DNA of 64,000 nucleotides from Symsagittifera roscoffensis. Lineage: Eukaryota > Xenacoelomorpha > Acoela > Convolutidae. A model generated the notes under the pieces. It ran no database searches, was not told the origin of the DNA, and saw only the letters and a list, made by a program, of their open reading frames with translations. The DNA lies in the NCBI RefSeq assembly GCF_963678635.1, contig NC_087071.1, positions 3,611,624 to 3,675,623 of the forward strand. Reading direction: 5' to 3'. The stretch's first letter is position 1; every line of letters starts with the position of its first letter. Position numbers and translations under genes: made by a program. Below, in pieces: positions 19,166-31,078 of this stretch.

Positions 19166-22100
19166 GTTTTCAAAATATATATAAACTTAAATACATAATA
19201 TATAAACTAAAAATATATAAACTAAAAATACAAAAAATATATAAACTAAATATATATATATATATATAGTTTATATATAGTTTATATATTTTTAGTTTTC
19301 TCGTTTTCATTTTTTTGGCTTGAAAGGTTTCGGTTCTTGTAATTGTTTTGAGGGGATTCGAGTTTTTTTTGAAAAAAAAAATCAGCCCAAGTGTCGGTTT
19401 TGTTACCATTTTGTAATTTTTTGATGATCCTATTAGCATTTCAATTGACTTATCTGACATGTTTTCTTTTAGAAGGGAACTTAATTTAGGACCAAACCAA
19501 GTTGAAGATATGAAATCAGTAGATCATTTTTTTCGACAATTTGAATAAAAATTGATCTGCTGAAATTTTCACATCTTTGTGTTGATTGTCATAAATTATG
19601 TTCTTTAAAAAAACATGCCAAGTAAGGCAATTGAATACTAATTTGGCGTCGAAAGTAAACTTCCAAAGCGGTAACAAAACCGACACTCATTGGGCCTAAA
19701 AAAATCAGAAAAAACATATAAAATTCCCCTCAAAACACTGAGATAGCAACCTTTTTTCGCTCATCGAAAGAGTCAAAATGAGGCGCTAAGCCAAAACGGT
19801 TTGAGCCGAAACCGTTAAAGCCGAATAAACGAAAAACGAGATAGCTAAAAATACTAAATTGGAGTTGTTAAGTTTACAACCATAAAAAAAAACAAATTTG
19901 AAATACAACGGGCATTTAAAACAAGAAGATGCTCCGAGTTTGTTAGAAAATTGACAAAAATGCAGATATGGAGATGACAAAATTCGATTTTTTTTTGAAA
20001 AACATCAAAAAATTGATTTTTTTTCTGCGTGTTTCTTATTTTCTCTCGGTTAGTTAGCTTCGTCAGTGTGTTAACAGTTTTCTCAAGTAAATTCGGCAGT
20101 GTTTATATTAAAAAAGTCATCTCTCAATTGTTTTTTTTGCAGACACTGAATATTTGGCGTTTGCGGAGACATACGAAGCAGATAATCTGGCAAAAGTGAA
20201 AGATGTTGGAGCCAAGTCTCACCAGGAAAAGTTGTTGTTGGATTTAGAAAATCGAGCGAAGGAGAAGAAAGAGGCGGAGGCTATTCTGACACCGCTGATT
20301 CAGTCAATCGTGGATAGCCGCAGTGTTAGTTTCACTAGTGTATTAAAAGCTACTGAGTGCAAGGGGGCCTGTATTTAGGTCATATCGGTTTTAATGTAAA
20401 GAAGAAGCTTACGAAGGTTGTGGTGATTTTTTGACAAAAAAAGTTTTAGCGAGCGTAGTGTATTAGTACAAGCCTTCTTTTTTTCTAACTTAACTCGCTA
20501 ATAAATGTGATCATTTATTTGTTGGCACTTTTGCTATAATCACGATCTGAAGCATGGAGTTTTCAAAGCATCTGTTCTCTGTTTTTTTTTGTGGCTAATG
20601 TTTGTGATGTTTTAAACATCTGTGGTTAGTGCGTGAGACTCATAATCTATAGGACGCAGTAGGTCGCAGACGGAATCCGAGACGTAGCCGCATTTTTACT
20701 AATTCGAGGCTTAATTCTACCTTTTCTTATAGCAATTTATAGAGCTGCTATTTGTCGTGTTCTCGCTGGTGATTGGGCAGCTAAGCCTCGCTTTTGCGTT
20801 ATTGATGTCTCGCTAAATAAGTTCGGTCAGCCGAAAAAAAATTAAACGAAAGGTTGAGAAAATTTTTAAACATAGAGTAAGACTATTTGGTGTATTGAGT
20901 TGTTTCCAATTGTGGTCTAACTCATAGACTAATGACTAATTTCAGATTAAGTACACCATCTGTTTGGTTAAGCTATTTATATGTTTAACTCCCTCTACTC
21001 CGAACCAGTGTCAGTAATCTAGTTAATACACTTGAGAACTTGCAAGCGAAATGTATTTATACCAGCCTTCTTTTTTTTAAAGCTAACTCGCAAATTAAAG
21101 TGATTATTTCTTTGGTCGCAAATTTGTTATTATCACGATTTGAAGCATTTGATTTTTCATTGCATCTGTTCTCTGATTTATTTATGGCTAATGTTTGTAA
21201 TGTATTAAGCATCTGTGCTTAGTGCGCGAGACTCAAAATCTATAGGACGCAGTAGGTCGCAGATCGAATCCGAGACGTACTGCTAATTTTTACTAATTCG
21301 AGGCTTAATTCTACTTTTTATAGCAATTTGTAGAGCTGCAATTTGTTGTGTTCCCGCTAGTGTTAGCTAAGCGAAGCTTCATTTTTGTGTTACTGTTGTC
21401 ATGTTAAGTAAGTTCGGTCTGTCGAAAAAAATAATTAAACGAATGGTTCGGAATTTTTTCAAACATAGATTCAGATTATTTGTTCTATTGAGTTGTTTCC
21501 AATTGTGGTCTAACTCAGACTAATTTCAGATTGAGTACACCATCTATTTGGTTAAGCTATCTATATTTTTAACTCCCTCTACTCCGAACCAGTCGCAGTA
21601 ATCTAGTTATTACACTTGCGAGCTTGCAAACGAAATGCATTAGTACGAGCTTTCTTTTTTAAAGCTAACGCAACTAGAAGTGATCATTTCTTTGGTGGCA
21701 CATTCGCAATAATCACGATCTGAAGCATTGGATTTTTCATAGCATCTGTTCTCTGATTTGTTTATGGCTAATGTTTGTGATGTGTTGAGCATCTGTGGTT
21801 AGTGCGCGAGACTCATAATCTATAGGTCGCAGATCGAATCCGAGACGTATGGGCTTTTTTTTTTACTAATTCGAGGCTTAATTCTACTATTTCTTAAGCT
21901 TTTTATAGAGCTTCTATTTGTCGTGTTCTCGCTTGTTTGCGAAGCGAAGCTTTGCTTCTTTGTTATTGATGTCCTGCTAAATAAGTTCGGTCCGCCGAAA
22001 AAAAAATAATTAAACGATTGGTTAAGAAATTTTTCAAAGCACAGATTCAGATTATTTGTTGTATTGAGTTTTTTCCGATTGTGGTCTAACTAATGGACTA

Positions 22101-25100
22101 ATATTAGATTGAGTACACTATCTATTTGGTTAAGCTATCTATTTTTTTTAACTCCATCTACTCCGAACCAGTCGCAATAATCTAGTTATTACACTAGCCA
22201 GCTTGCAAGCGAAATGTAATAATGAGAATCTTCTTTTTTTCTAACCTAACTGTTAATAAGTGTTTATTAAAAGTGTTCACTGATTTTGTTGCACTTTTGC
22301 AATAATCACGATCTGTAGCATTTGAATGTTGTGTTTATCTTAGCAAAAACTGTCATTGCTTGAAGATTCTCAGATTAAAAGAGCTTTAAAGCCCAAATTT
22401 CGTCAGTCGTTTTTGTTTCGTTTTTCTTAATTTCATTGTTTAGGGAGGGCATGGAGCGGTTAATTTTTAGTCTAACCTGTTTATCGGGTTGAGTTAACCG
22501 CTGGAGTCAAGTAACGATCGCCAAATATTTCGAAAAACCAAATTACGAATGAAATTCCGTGCAAATTTACAGCTTTAATAGATTATATGATTTCTAGAAG
22601 AATTGCTGAATGCAAGTTTTTTTTAAAAAAATTTTATCGATTATAAATTGTTCTCGATCCTAAATGCGCTTCAATATAAGCTAGATAAAATTGAATCAAA
22701 AATTTTTTTCTTATTTTTTTCAGTTTTCATTATAAATTTGGTTTAAACCATTGTTGTTTTTGTTAAATTTGAAACAAAAAGGAATAGTGTTTTTTGAGCA
22801 AGTAGAAAAATATGGTTCAGACCCACAATTTCGCAAAAATAATAAAAGACTGAACTTAATTTTTAAAAAATATTCTGTCACTGTACATGTGAGGGCTTGG
22901 AGATAGTAGCCAAATCTAGCTTCAAAAGTAACCATATAATTTGACGAAACAAAAATTTATAATATAATTGACTAGTCATAAAAATTTATGGAACTTCAGT
23001 TTACATTGAATCAAATTGAATAATGGCTCTTCTCTGTAATTTCGTCTCTTGTGTTTTCGTCTCTCTGTAATTTTGTCTCTCTGTAATTTCGTCTCATTTC
23101 CAAACTGGTTTTTCTCGGCACTGAGAATTTATTTTATGGAAATTTTCATTATCAATCTTGTTACCACCAAAAGTGCTTCAATATTATATATACTGGATTT
23201 GTTGTTGCCGAAGTCAGGGGTGGATCTAAGATTTTTCCGACGAGAAATAAGAGAGCTTATTTGAATTTAAAAAATCAAAAATTTTTTATGGACCTTTTTA
23301 TAGATAAACAATCAGAGCAAATTGATTTTACGAGCTCTCCAAACATTATAAAGACCTTTTTTTCCATTGAAAATTACCATAATTTGACGCCGAGGGCACG
23401 TTTAGTTTTTGTTGGGGGGGGGTGGCGTTTCTTATTGAATATAGCCCTGCCCGAAGTATCAGTTTCAAACTATTAATCTCTGCTTAAACTCTGCTTTTAT
23501 TGTTCTACTGTCTAATGGTAGCGTATCATTAGTGGTTGTTCAGAAGAAGGATGAGCAGCTTAAGTTGGGGGCAGATGAGACTTCGACGAATAAGAAGAGA
23601 AGAGATGTGGATGTGGTGATAGCTGGGCGGAAGAAGCGAGACGAGGAGAGGAGGAGAGTCTTGGAGCAGAAAGAGAAAGCCCTCAAGGAGAGACAGCAGA
23701 GAGAAAAAGAGGTGAAGTTGTTTCCTTCTAAAAGATCCCCCCATGATACCTAGCAACGATTATCTACCCCCCTTATTAAGGTCTAAGTTAATTACCATTG
23801 CGATAAGCACGGTTATTGCAATCGGGTACAAGACTTTTTTTCCCATAAATAGATTTTGCACGTGAAAACGTTACATGTTTTTTAATGGAGAGGTTAATGG
23901 TGTGGGTGCATGTTAGGCATGGGTATGTTGTGCCTGTTATGAGTTCCTTTAATAGTATTTTTGTGCCGAAATGTTTCGGCACTTGAGTGTCGGCTTCAAT
24001 TCCGTCGGCTTATTTTCCGAATGATTTTTTTTCAGTTACTTTTGGATTTTTTTTGTAAGAATGGTTGAAATCTAACAACATGCTTTGGAAAAATCTAAGT
24101 CCGTTTCCCACACCCTTTTTTAAGCTTGCGATTGTAATAAAAGTGAAAAATTAAACATATTTTTCTTTGTTTTCCTATTTTTTTCGTCATTTTTTTTCGG
24201 TTTGCATTATAAATTTGGTTTATACCTTTAATGTTTTTGATTGTTCAATCAGCTGTTTTTTTTTCATATTTGTTCTGGTGTAAGTAATTGCATTCATTAG
24301 TTTTCGCAATTTTTTTGTTTATTTTTCTGATGTTTTTCTACAACAAGTGAAAATATGTGTTCATCGCTTTTTAGTCCATATTGTTTTGAAAAGTAGTTTT
24401 TTTTTTTTCAATTGAAAAACGAGAACAAAACAAGCCTGAATTGCCAGCAAATCAGAATATAATGAATTCAAAATTTTTGATAATTTCAATCAAAATTGCT
24501 AGACGAGTTCATCGTTTTGCTATGTCAAGTTAAGTTGCTCTCTGCTAAGATTCCTAATGCATTTGTTGAGTTTCTCTAATTTTGGGTAGTTTCAACAAAA
24601 TAAAAAACTAGTGAAATAACATTTTCTGTTCGCGAATGAAAAAATATATTATTTTTTAGCGTCTAGCTAATTTTGATCGGTTTTCGGGAGTTGATCGGTT
24701 CTCAAGTGGTGTTCATTGTAGGTTCAGGGAGGTGAAATTGAAACTTTTCAATTTTTTTTTTCAAATCAAGTTTTTCGGCTCTACAGGTGTCTGCCCAAAG
24801 ACTGTCGACTTAGTTACCACATCAATGATTTTTCTTTTCTTTCACTTGTTTTCTTGATTTTTTAGGAGTAATGAACGTAGTGAAAACTCTTATATAGGTC
24901 TTGCTGATTTTTTTTTCTGGAAAGTCGATAGGAGATTCTAATTTGTTCACGCTCAACTTTGATTTTTCGCGGTTTGACTTGTGATCTCTTTTTAAGTTTG
25001 GTGCATTTCTGTTGTTAAAATGACGGCAAACTCCACTATCTAACAGCAAAAGTGTAAAGGTCACGAAAAGCGTGATCGACTTCTAATTTCGAAAATGGAA

Positions 25101-28100
25101 AATAATTATCAGATTTCCCAGCGAAATAAAAGCTTCACCTATTGATCCAGTTTTCTCAAATTGGGTTAGTTTTGACAAAAAAGTGTCCGCCTTTAATTGT
25201 TCTACAAATTCAAAGAGCTTTCAGGCCGTTTAAATTTTTATTCGAAATTCAAAAGTTTAATATTTTCGAAAAAAAGTAAGTCGTTTTTTTTAGTTTCCTT
25301 GCGTTCATTGCTCTTTTCCAACTTGGTTAAGGTCAGTTGGTTATTTTTTCGATTAGTCTGTCACTTTTTGAGTCTGTTTCACATTGGGACGGTTAACGGC
25401 AGTCGGAAAGTTCAGCGTCCTGATACGAGCACAGTCTTGTTTATTTTCTTTGAAAAAATTTTCAAAAACTGAATCGTTTTTTTTCGGTTTAAGTTGATCT
25501 TTTTATGGCTTAAATTGTTTTCAGCTTGCATTTTTTTCAGCTCAACAGTCGTCTTCCCAAGCATTGTTTACTCTGTAACCGCTTGATAATATTTTTCTTT
25601 TTAACGCGTATTTAACACTGGCAAGTATGTATCCCAGTATTTTTCTCTAAATTAACTGCATTCCAGACCAACGTTAAAAATATGATTGTTCCGACCATTG
25701 AAAATGGGGAGGAAGTTTGTATTCGAAAGTGTTTTAGTTTTTTTTGTTTTCCACGCAAAAGCAGGCACCACAAATAACCATCGGAATGCGTCGAGTGATT
25801 TATTATATTAAAGCCTGTTCAGTCGTGATTCGAACGACGTTAAAAATAAGAATTTTTTCACGGCGTGGAGAAGAACCGGCCTGAAGTTTTTGATTTTTGG
25901 TTAATTTCGAGCTGATAAATAGACCGATTAGGCTTACACTAGCCTATTTAAGCTTAATATAAGCCGTGAAACCTTAGTTTCACTCTAGTAAAGGAAATTT
26001 ATGCAGTTTTGTAGCGCAATATTGGGAATCAAAAACTTGAAAATTCAAAAAAAAATTGATTTTTTTTCGTTTTTTCTTGTCATTTTACTTCAAAAAACTG
26101 TTTCCCAATTGACGTATTTTACTATGACTCTTAAATATACCTGAGTTCTTTTTTTTCGTTCAGATTTGTTTTATCACGACGGTCAGAAAAAAACGACACC
26201 AATTTGAAAAAAAAAAATTTTTTTTTTGTATTTTTTATCACTGGTCGGAAAATTCTGTGCTACTTACACAGTAACCGGCTATTCTTGTTTCTTTTTAATT
26301 AAAAAAAAAATTCTATTTCAGGCCTTTTCCTTTTTTGGGCTAGCTGACGTGCTGTATATGGTGTTTCGCAAGTAGTGTGAAGCTCCGCTTCGCCTCTGTG
26401 TTTTAATATATATTTTTTGCAAATTTCAACTTAGTCCAGTCCTGTCTAAAATGGCCCACCAGTAAAATAAGGCTACAATTTATTTTAGCTTCCCAAAGCA
26501 AAGAAGTACCTGAAATAGATTCCAACATTTTCCAACGAATTGACTTTTCTTGAAAGTTGAGAAAAGTTTTTTATTAGAAAGCAATTTCAGTAGTTTTTGT
26601 CTGTGGCCAGTATGTTTAATTTTGCAGTTGATGATTTTCAAACTCATTTTCTAGAGAATTAAACAGGTAGGGAATCTCTTCTTTCTACTAGGTAGCTTGA
26701 CATGGAACCAAATTAAGTTCGTTTAGTTGTTCTGTCATGCTGATGCTTATGATATAATCCTTGATAAAATATTGACGCCTTTGAATCTATTTCAGAAACA
26801 AGAAAAGCAGAAAATGAAAAAAGAAGCCGACGAAAAACGAGCGACTCGTGAAATCAACAAAAACAAGGAAAACTACCCCAGAAACAAAAATAGCGGAGAC
26901 AATTTAACGGGAACAAAGCCGACGGATGAGAAAGCCGAAACGACTGATGAGAAGAAATTAGAGTTGCAGGATATAGAGAGCAATGGAGATGCGCAGAATG
27001 ATAGTGCGAAAGATTCGGCAAGGAGCACAGATTCGGCTAAATCTTCAACTTTTTCGGCGAATTCGGCTAATAAACCGACAAGGCTTAAGGTAAGTTTTAA
27101 GCGTCAAAAAATGAACGCCGCGTATTTCGATTGTCATTTAAAAATGAAGCAAACAACTTGAGTGAATAATGTGAAAATATAGGAATATTGCTGGGCAAGT
27201 TGGCGTTAAAAGAGTTGGCGTTAGTTTGAATTCTGCTCCTATTTGAAAAGGTATTGAGTTTTGATTAAATTAAGGTTAAGATTAAATTTATACGCCTATT
27301 TCACCGTAAGTTCAAATAATAGCGCATCGTTGGTTAGGCTATGCATTAGCACCATCTGTATTTTGGTACGCATCGAATTTTTCCAACCCAATTTGCGACT
27401 TTTCTGACAAGTCGGTGTTCAAGTTTCATCCGCTTTATTAACAAACAATAATTCCTGAATTATTTTTAAAGGTCCAAGAGTATGTGATATACTGGATATA
27501 TCAAAATTATATAGTTATTAGAATTCAGTGCTACTAAGTGGTTAGTATATTGGATTAGCTCCGGTGTATTTTAGTTTTTTAAGAGTCGATGATTGTAGTG
27601 GACACTCTTATTTAGGTCATGTTTTTTTTTCATGAAAAGTCTTAAATTTTGTTCAGGCTCATTATTCAATTTCGCTGTTTGGCTTTTGAGTTCTATTTAA
27701 GTTCAGTTTATTTGTCATATGAAAAGGAAGGCTAACACTACTATCGAATAGAAAAAGTGTAAAGGTCACGAATAACGTGAACGACTTCTAATTTCGGAAA
27801 TGGTTCTTAGCTTTCAGATTTCCCAGCCGAATAAAAAGTTTGGGTTTTGAGTTAAGTTTATCAAACAAGTGTCAATAATAATTGTACTAGAAATTCAAAG
27901 AGCATTATAGAAATTTTTTCTTTGACATTTAAAAGTGAGATTTTTCAAAAAAAACAAGTCAGTATTTTTTTTCTATTCGCTTGCGTTGATTGACTCTTTC
28001 CCTACTATCTGTTGGCTATATTTTTTTGTCTTCTACGCAAAATCTGGTACCACAAATAATCATCGGAATGGGTTTAGTGATATATCGTATTAAAGCCCTT

Positions 28101-30858
28101 TCAGTCGTGATTCGAACAGCATTTAATTATGTCAAATAGTTACCCAATATCGAGAAAACCAGATTAGCAGTTTTTGATTTGTAGTCTTATTTCGAGCGAG
28201 TCTAATTTTGAACGTTCTTATACGAAAATTAATCATTTCGGCTAAGAAAACTTGTGTATAAACGAAAACTAGTTTTGGAAGCTTCACTTAGCGTTTCCTT
28301 GGTAATAAAAATTTCCAGATTTGAAAAAAAATTTTGTGCAAACAACTGTTGGCGATTGTGCCTAATTTACTAACTTTATAGGCATTTGTATAGTTTTATT
28401 TTCACATCGCCTCCTCAAAACGACACTAATTTGAAGAAACAAAGAACGTCCTATTTTCAGTAGTTTTTTTAAGTGGTCGGACATTCTGTGCTACTTGCAC
28501 AGCAACCGCCTATCCTTGTTTAAACTGCAGACTTTTTGGAAATATCTAGATTAGTGTCAAGCGGTCATTACTTGTGGATTTTTAGTTTTTTTTGCTTTAA
28601 TTAGTGACTTAATTGTCTTTTGGGTCGAAAAGTCTCAATTTCAAATTAAGTCCAAAATGTAGCGCTGGCAATTCAGCAACTCTAAGAATTGTATGACGGA
28701 ACTGTTGGTTTACAGGACTTGCCGTCTTTGCAGATATACCGACCAGGCGCGAAGGCCAAACATAACGACCAGGAATCACGTAAGTTATTATCTTACCATT
28801 TTCTGGGATATTTTTTGTTTTAATGGCTCAGATTCGCAAAATTTGAAAACAGGAAAAAATACAAAACTCGAGCCTGATAATTTGAAATGAAATAAAGAGC
28901 CATTTTAGTTAGTATCTTGCCTTTTATTATTCATCCGCTTGTGTTAGTCTTGTTCTGGGCCGTATAAGTAAGAAGACTTTCTTCTTAGGATTTGAACTTT
29001 TGCATTCTTGGTCAACTATGATGAAAACTAGTCGACTTCCTTTGCATCAGAACATTTAGAAAAATGGATGGAGCGACAAAGAAATCAATTATCTGCGGTT
29101 ATTGGCTGTCCACAATTCGCATTTTATTGAATGCAGACACAAATCTAAATCCACAGTTGGGGGGGGGGGGGGGTGGGAGTTCGTAAATATAGCTCTAACC
29201 AAACGATAGATATCAACCATTGTGATATAACTGAATAGTAAAGTCATAGTTGTACACTTTTCCATCTTTTTTTTTAGCTCCAGAGGATCGCAGCTCTGCC
29301 AACTCGTTTCTAGACCGAGATCACGACTCATCTTCAGCTAACGAGCAAAGTGGAGTTGGAACACGAGGCGGAGGTGGGGGGTCGGACAGATCGGGAGGAA
29401 GTGGGGGTGGGGGAGGGGGTAGACGAGAGCGGAATGGTGGAAGGGCGAAGGGGTTTAGAGAGATCAAACCGTCGAATAGGGGAGGAGGCAACAGCAGCAG
29501 CGGCACCAGCTCGGCAAGCTCAAGTTAGTGTTGTTGAGAAGCATATTGCGTCTAAGTTACCAACCTTCTCCACAAAAAAAAACAGTTATGGGGGGAGAGT
29601 GTGAACTCGGCTCAAGGTTTAAGTTTCAACCAATCAGGGTTGAGCATTTCATACTCAGAGTTTGGCAAATTTGATGCTATGTGAACACTGAGATGGAAAA
29701 TTTTACTAAATCGGGGAGGGGAGTGTTTTCTTGATTTTTAAACTGACTCATTAGCCTTGGTTATTGACGTTACTATGCGTACAGTTTGAACTTTTAGTGG
29801 AGATAAATGAAATATTCAGACCAATTTGTCTTGTTTATTGTTTTAGCATATAACAGTGGACAGTTGGTTGAATTCAAGAAAATTTTAGCTGGATAAAAAT
29901 AGCAATTGGATGAGAATTATTTTTCAGTGATGATGAGCTTGGGAAGAAGTATAAGTTTTGATGAATCATAACTTGATTGAGTTGATATCTATTTAAGCTC
30001 GTGTTCAATTAAATTTTAGGGGCATAATAAAACTAAATCAATGGAACTGAAAAAAAATATATGTATATTTAAAGTTTTAATAAAAATGGTTTGTTGTAAT
30101 CGAAGTTGTTTTAAGGTTACCCGTCTTCGCGCGGCGGAGAACGCAGAAAAGAACCACCCAAAAAAGAGCAGCAACCCCCAAATGCAATCAGATACTATAC
30201 TTCGAAACTGGCCGAAGCGAAGAAAGAAAAAGACAAAGACGATCCGACCTCATCGAAAGCAACGAGGGACGATTTCTTTGAAAAAGAAGGCAACGAAGCT
30301 GAAAACTCGAGAACCGAAAATGTGAGGTCAGAAGTTTTCAATGATAACAGTGGTCGAAATTCCGCAAGGAATCCGAACATAAAAGATCCGAGTTCGAGGA
30401 ACTCAAAGGCACAAAGAGCAAATCCAGAAAGAGGGAATCGTAGAAATGATGACTATGATTGGAACCAAGGGTACGATGATGGATATTCCGGAGGGGGCTT
30501 CTATGATCGAGGAACTGCAGGGTTCCATGGGAGCTCCTGGAACTCAAGGAACCGAGGTCCTCCGAGTTCCAGTAGCAAAGGTTATGACCAGTATAACAGT
30601 TATTCTAGAAGCGGAATGGAATATAGTGGAGAGCGTTATGGGAACGAAAGATCGGCGGTTGCGATTCGACAACAATCGGCTAGGATTTCGGGTGGTGGTA
30701 ATTTGGATCGAAGAAACCCAAAGCAAGGATTCTCTACTGGAAATGAAGGAACCAAAGCGACTAAAAGCGACGAGCCCTCAAAACCACCGCGATTCAGCGA
30801 TAGAAGACGTGCAACCGCGGCGTCAAATAACATTTCAGACCAAAGTGAAAGGCCGTAG
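17819..30858 (+). CDS. UPF3: UPF3, nonsense-mediated mRNA decay factor (eight exons; apparent frameshift in exon 2)
   Basis: UPF3 bridges UPF2 and the exon junction complex and promotes decay of mRNAs with premature stops. Exons 1-2 give the UPF2-binding RRM-like domain (KLVVRNF; YMGFKTTQDAMEFHREFDG; MIELAPYPKLP). Exon 3 gives the conserved segment DTEYLAFAETYEADN. Exons 4-5 are basic and coiled. Exon 6 carries the exon-junction-binding motif SLQIYRPGAKA. Exons 7-8 are Gly/Arg/Ser-rich. Junctions: 17819-18003, 18198-18374, 20143-20322 (or 20328), 23533-23711, 26796-27089, 28716-28779, 29278-29523, 30116-30858. All are GT-AG with compatible phases. The sum is one base over a multiple of three, and conserved sequence in exon 2 changes frame, so one extra base is implied; otherwise about 688 residues. 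Identity is from motif recognition by eye. Confidence 0.85.
18009..18060. repeat. Tandem duplication in UPF3 intron 1
   Basis: TTTTATATATGGTTAATGCC appears twice, starting about 18,009 and 18,036, just inside intron 1. Confidence 0.8.
18198..18374 (+). CDS. UPF3: UPF3 exon 2, with apparent +1 frameshift
   Basis: Acceptor CTCAG|GGGC keeps the frame encoding GRRVYMGFKTTQDAMEFHREFDGSFVG-type sequence (quoted in parts elsewhere), the core of the UPF3 RRM-like domain. About 10 codons later the matching sequence (MIELAPYPKLP) is one base out of frame; the first frame hits TAA near 18,313. If the other acceptor (TTGTCAG|GTTTC, exon start 18,166) is used, the second frame is open throughout but loses the conserved core. 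Donor CAAG|GTAGTA at 18,375. Confidence 0.65.
18375..20142 (+). other. UPF3 intron 2
   Basis: 1.77-kb GT-AG intron between the two UPF3 exons whose phases match. AT-rich with no coding signal; it holds the TA microsatellite at 19,097-19,289. Confidence 0.75.
19097..19289. repeat. TA dinucleotide microsatellite with TATAAACTAAA interruptions
   Basis: Almost pure (AT)n from 19,097 to 19,163, then AAATATATAAACTAA-type degenerate copies to 19,289. It can form cruciforms and is slippage-prone. Confidence 0.95.
20143..20322 (+). CDS. UPF3: UPF3 exon 3
   Basis: Acceptor after a T-run (TTTTTTGCAG). With the last G of exon 2 it reads DTEYLAFAETYEADN, matching the DDPEYxxFLESYxxDN block of UPF3, then a helix ending TPLIQSIVDSR. 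The donor is CGCA|GTGTTA (20,322) or GTTA|GTTTCA (20,328); both are phase 1. Confidence 0.8.
20449..22330. repeat. Tandem ~585-bp repeats with a tRNA-like core, in UPF3 intron 3
   Basis: Units begin near 20,449, 21,041, 21,627 and 22,204 (about 592, 586 and 577 bp apart), each with CGAAATGTATTAGTAC-type words followed by a T-run. The fourth copy is partial. Each full unit holds a tRNA-like block at 20,621-20,682, 21,214-21,275 and 21,794-21,848: a box-A-like TGGTTAGTGCG, an anticodon-loop-like CTCATAATC as in methionine tRNA, and a box-B-like GATCGAATCC. Copy divergence suggests an old local amplification of a tRNA-derived SINE or tRNA pseudogene. Confidence 0.85.
20621..20682 (+). other. tRNA-Met-like sequence, copy 1 of 3 (pseudo-tRNA or SINE head)
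   Basis: GTGGTTAGTGCG, then GACTCATAATCT, then GGTCGCAGACGGAATCC. The anticodon-loop match to CAU tRNAs is good, but stems are degraded and there is an insertion before the T arm. Not a functional tRNA call. Confidence 0.45.
23031..23098. repeat. Short tandem repeat TCTCTGTAATTTCG
   Basis: About four imperfect copies of a 16-20 bp unit around CTCTGTAATTTCGTC in UPF3 intron 3. Confidence 0.7.
23533..23711 (+). CDS. UPF3: UPF3 exon 4
   Basis: Encodes a basic coiled region (RKKRDEERRRVLEQKEKAL) like the Arg/Glu/Lys-rich middle of UPF3B. Acceptor CATTAG|TGGTT; donor AAAGAG|GTGAAG, phase 0. Confidence 0.75.
23712..26795 (+). other. UPF3 intron 4
   Basis: 3.1 kb, very T-rich, no coding signal. 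The second half (about 24,830-26,310) is copy A of a dispersed repeat that recurs in intron 5 and downstream of the gene. Confidence 0.7.
24830..26310 (+). repeat. Dispersed repeat copy A (UPF3 intron 4)
   Basis: Shares with copy B the anchors GTGTAAAGGTCACGAA (25,052), CAGTCGTGATTCGAAC (about 25,820) and ATTCTGTGCTACTT (26,252), in the same order and orientation. Non-coding, no terminal repeats seen. Confidence 0.75.
26796..27089 (+). CDS. UPF3: UPF3 exon 5
   Basis: 98 codons, Lys/Glu/Asn/Ser-rich (KQEKQKMKKEADEKR start). Acceptor CTATTTCAG; donor CTTAAG|GTAAGT, a perfect consensus; phase 0 at both ends. Confidence 0.8.
27090..28715 (+). other. UPF3 intron 5
   Basis: 1.6 kb with a consensus GTAAGT donor. 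No gene; mostly copy B of the dispersed repeat. Confidence 0.75.
27580..28530 (+). repeat. Dispersed repeat copy B (UPF3 intron 5)
   Basis: Anchors GTGTAAAGGTCACGAA (27,757), CAGTCGTGATTCGAAC (about 28,100) and ATTCTGTGCTACTT (28,493). The spacing is shorter than in copy A, so there are internal indels. Confidence 0.75.
28716..28779 (+). CDS. UPF3: UPF3 exon 6, exon-junction-complex-binding motif
   Basis: A micro-exon reading DLPSLQIYRPGAKAKHND, equivalent to the LQxYxPGAR motif by which UPF3B contacts the exon junction complex. Acceptor TTTACAG, donor TCAC|GTAAGT. This is the strongest single argument for the UPF3 identification. Confidence 0.85.
28780..29277 (+). other. UPF3 intron 6
   Basis: About 500 bp with donor GTAAGT and a polypyrimidine acceptor; contains a 14-G run at about 29,159-29,173. 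No gene. Confidence 0.75.
29278..29523 (+). CDS. UPF3: UPF3 exon 7, Gly/Ser/Arg-rich
   Basis: The acceptor follows a long T-run (TTTTTTTTTTTAG). Encodes SSANSFLDRDHD, then glycine tracts and RRERNGGRAKGFREIK. An in-frame TAG follows at 29,526 if unspliced, but the donor TCAA|GTTAGT just before it joins the long exon 8 frame. Confidence 0.7.
29524..30115 (+). other. UPF3 intron 7
   Basis: About 590 bp, GTTAGT donor and TTTTAAG acceptor. No coding signal. Confidence 0.65.
30116..30858 (+). CDS. UPF3: UPF3 exon 8 (terminal)
   Basis: Acceptor TTTTAAG|GTTAC. The frame SYPSSRGGERRKEPPKKEQ is open for 247 codons to TAG at 30,856-30,858. The segment is hydrophilic with Arg-Gly and Tyr-Gly motifs (DDGYSGGGFYDRG), typical of disordered RNA-binding tails. 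A C-terminal tail this long is not a general UPF3 feature. Confidence 0.65.
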
Positions 30859-31072
30859 CAATTGCGAAAAGTCGCAGTTGTTTTGGAGTCAAGTCATCGA
30901 GAAAAAGATGTCTTTGATTAAACTGATGGCACTTAAGAAGTGTTCACGCCAAGTGAAGCTGATTGGATGAAAAGTTTTGAGAACGCTCGCTTGGATGACA
31001 CAAACTACATGGACATCGAAAAACAAAGCAGAAGATGTTAATAATCGCAAATTGAAGAGAACAATAAAGACA

Positions 31073-31078
31073 TCGGAA
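31073..31078 (+). terminator. Candidate UPF3 polyadenylation signal AATAAA
   Basis: First clear AATAAA downstream of the UPF3 stop, about 215 bp after it. Position is plausible; no transcript evidence. Confidence 0.35.

Noticed and set aside
20621-21848. Functional methionine tRNA genes
   Set aside because: Stems are broken, box B is preceded by insertions, and copy 2 has a changed anticodon loop.
29278-29528. UPF3 ending at TAG 29,526
   Set aside because: A GTTAGT donor two bases before the stop joins a 247-codon open exon 8 in the right phase; retained as a possible short isoform only.
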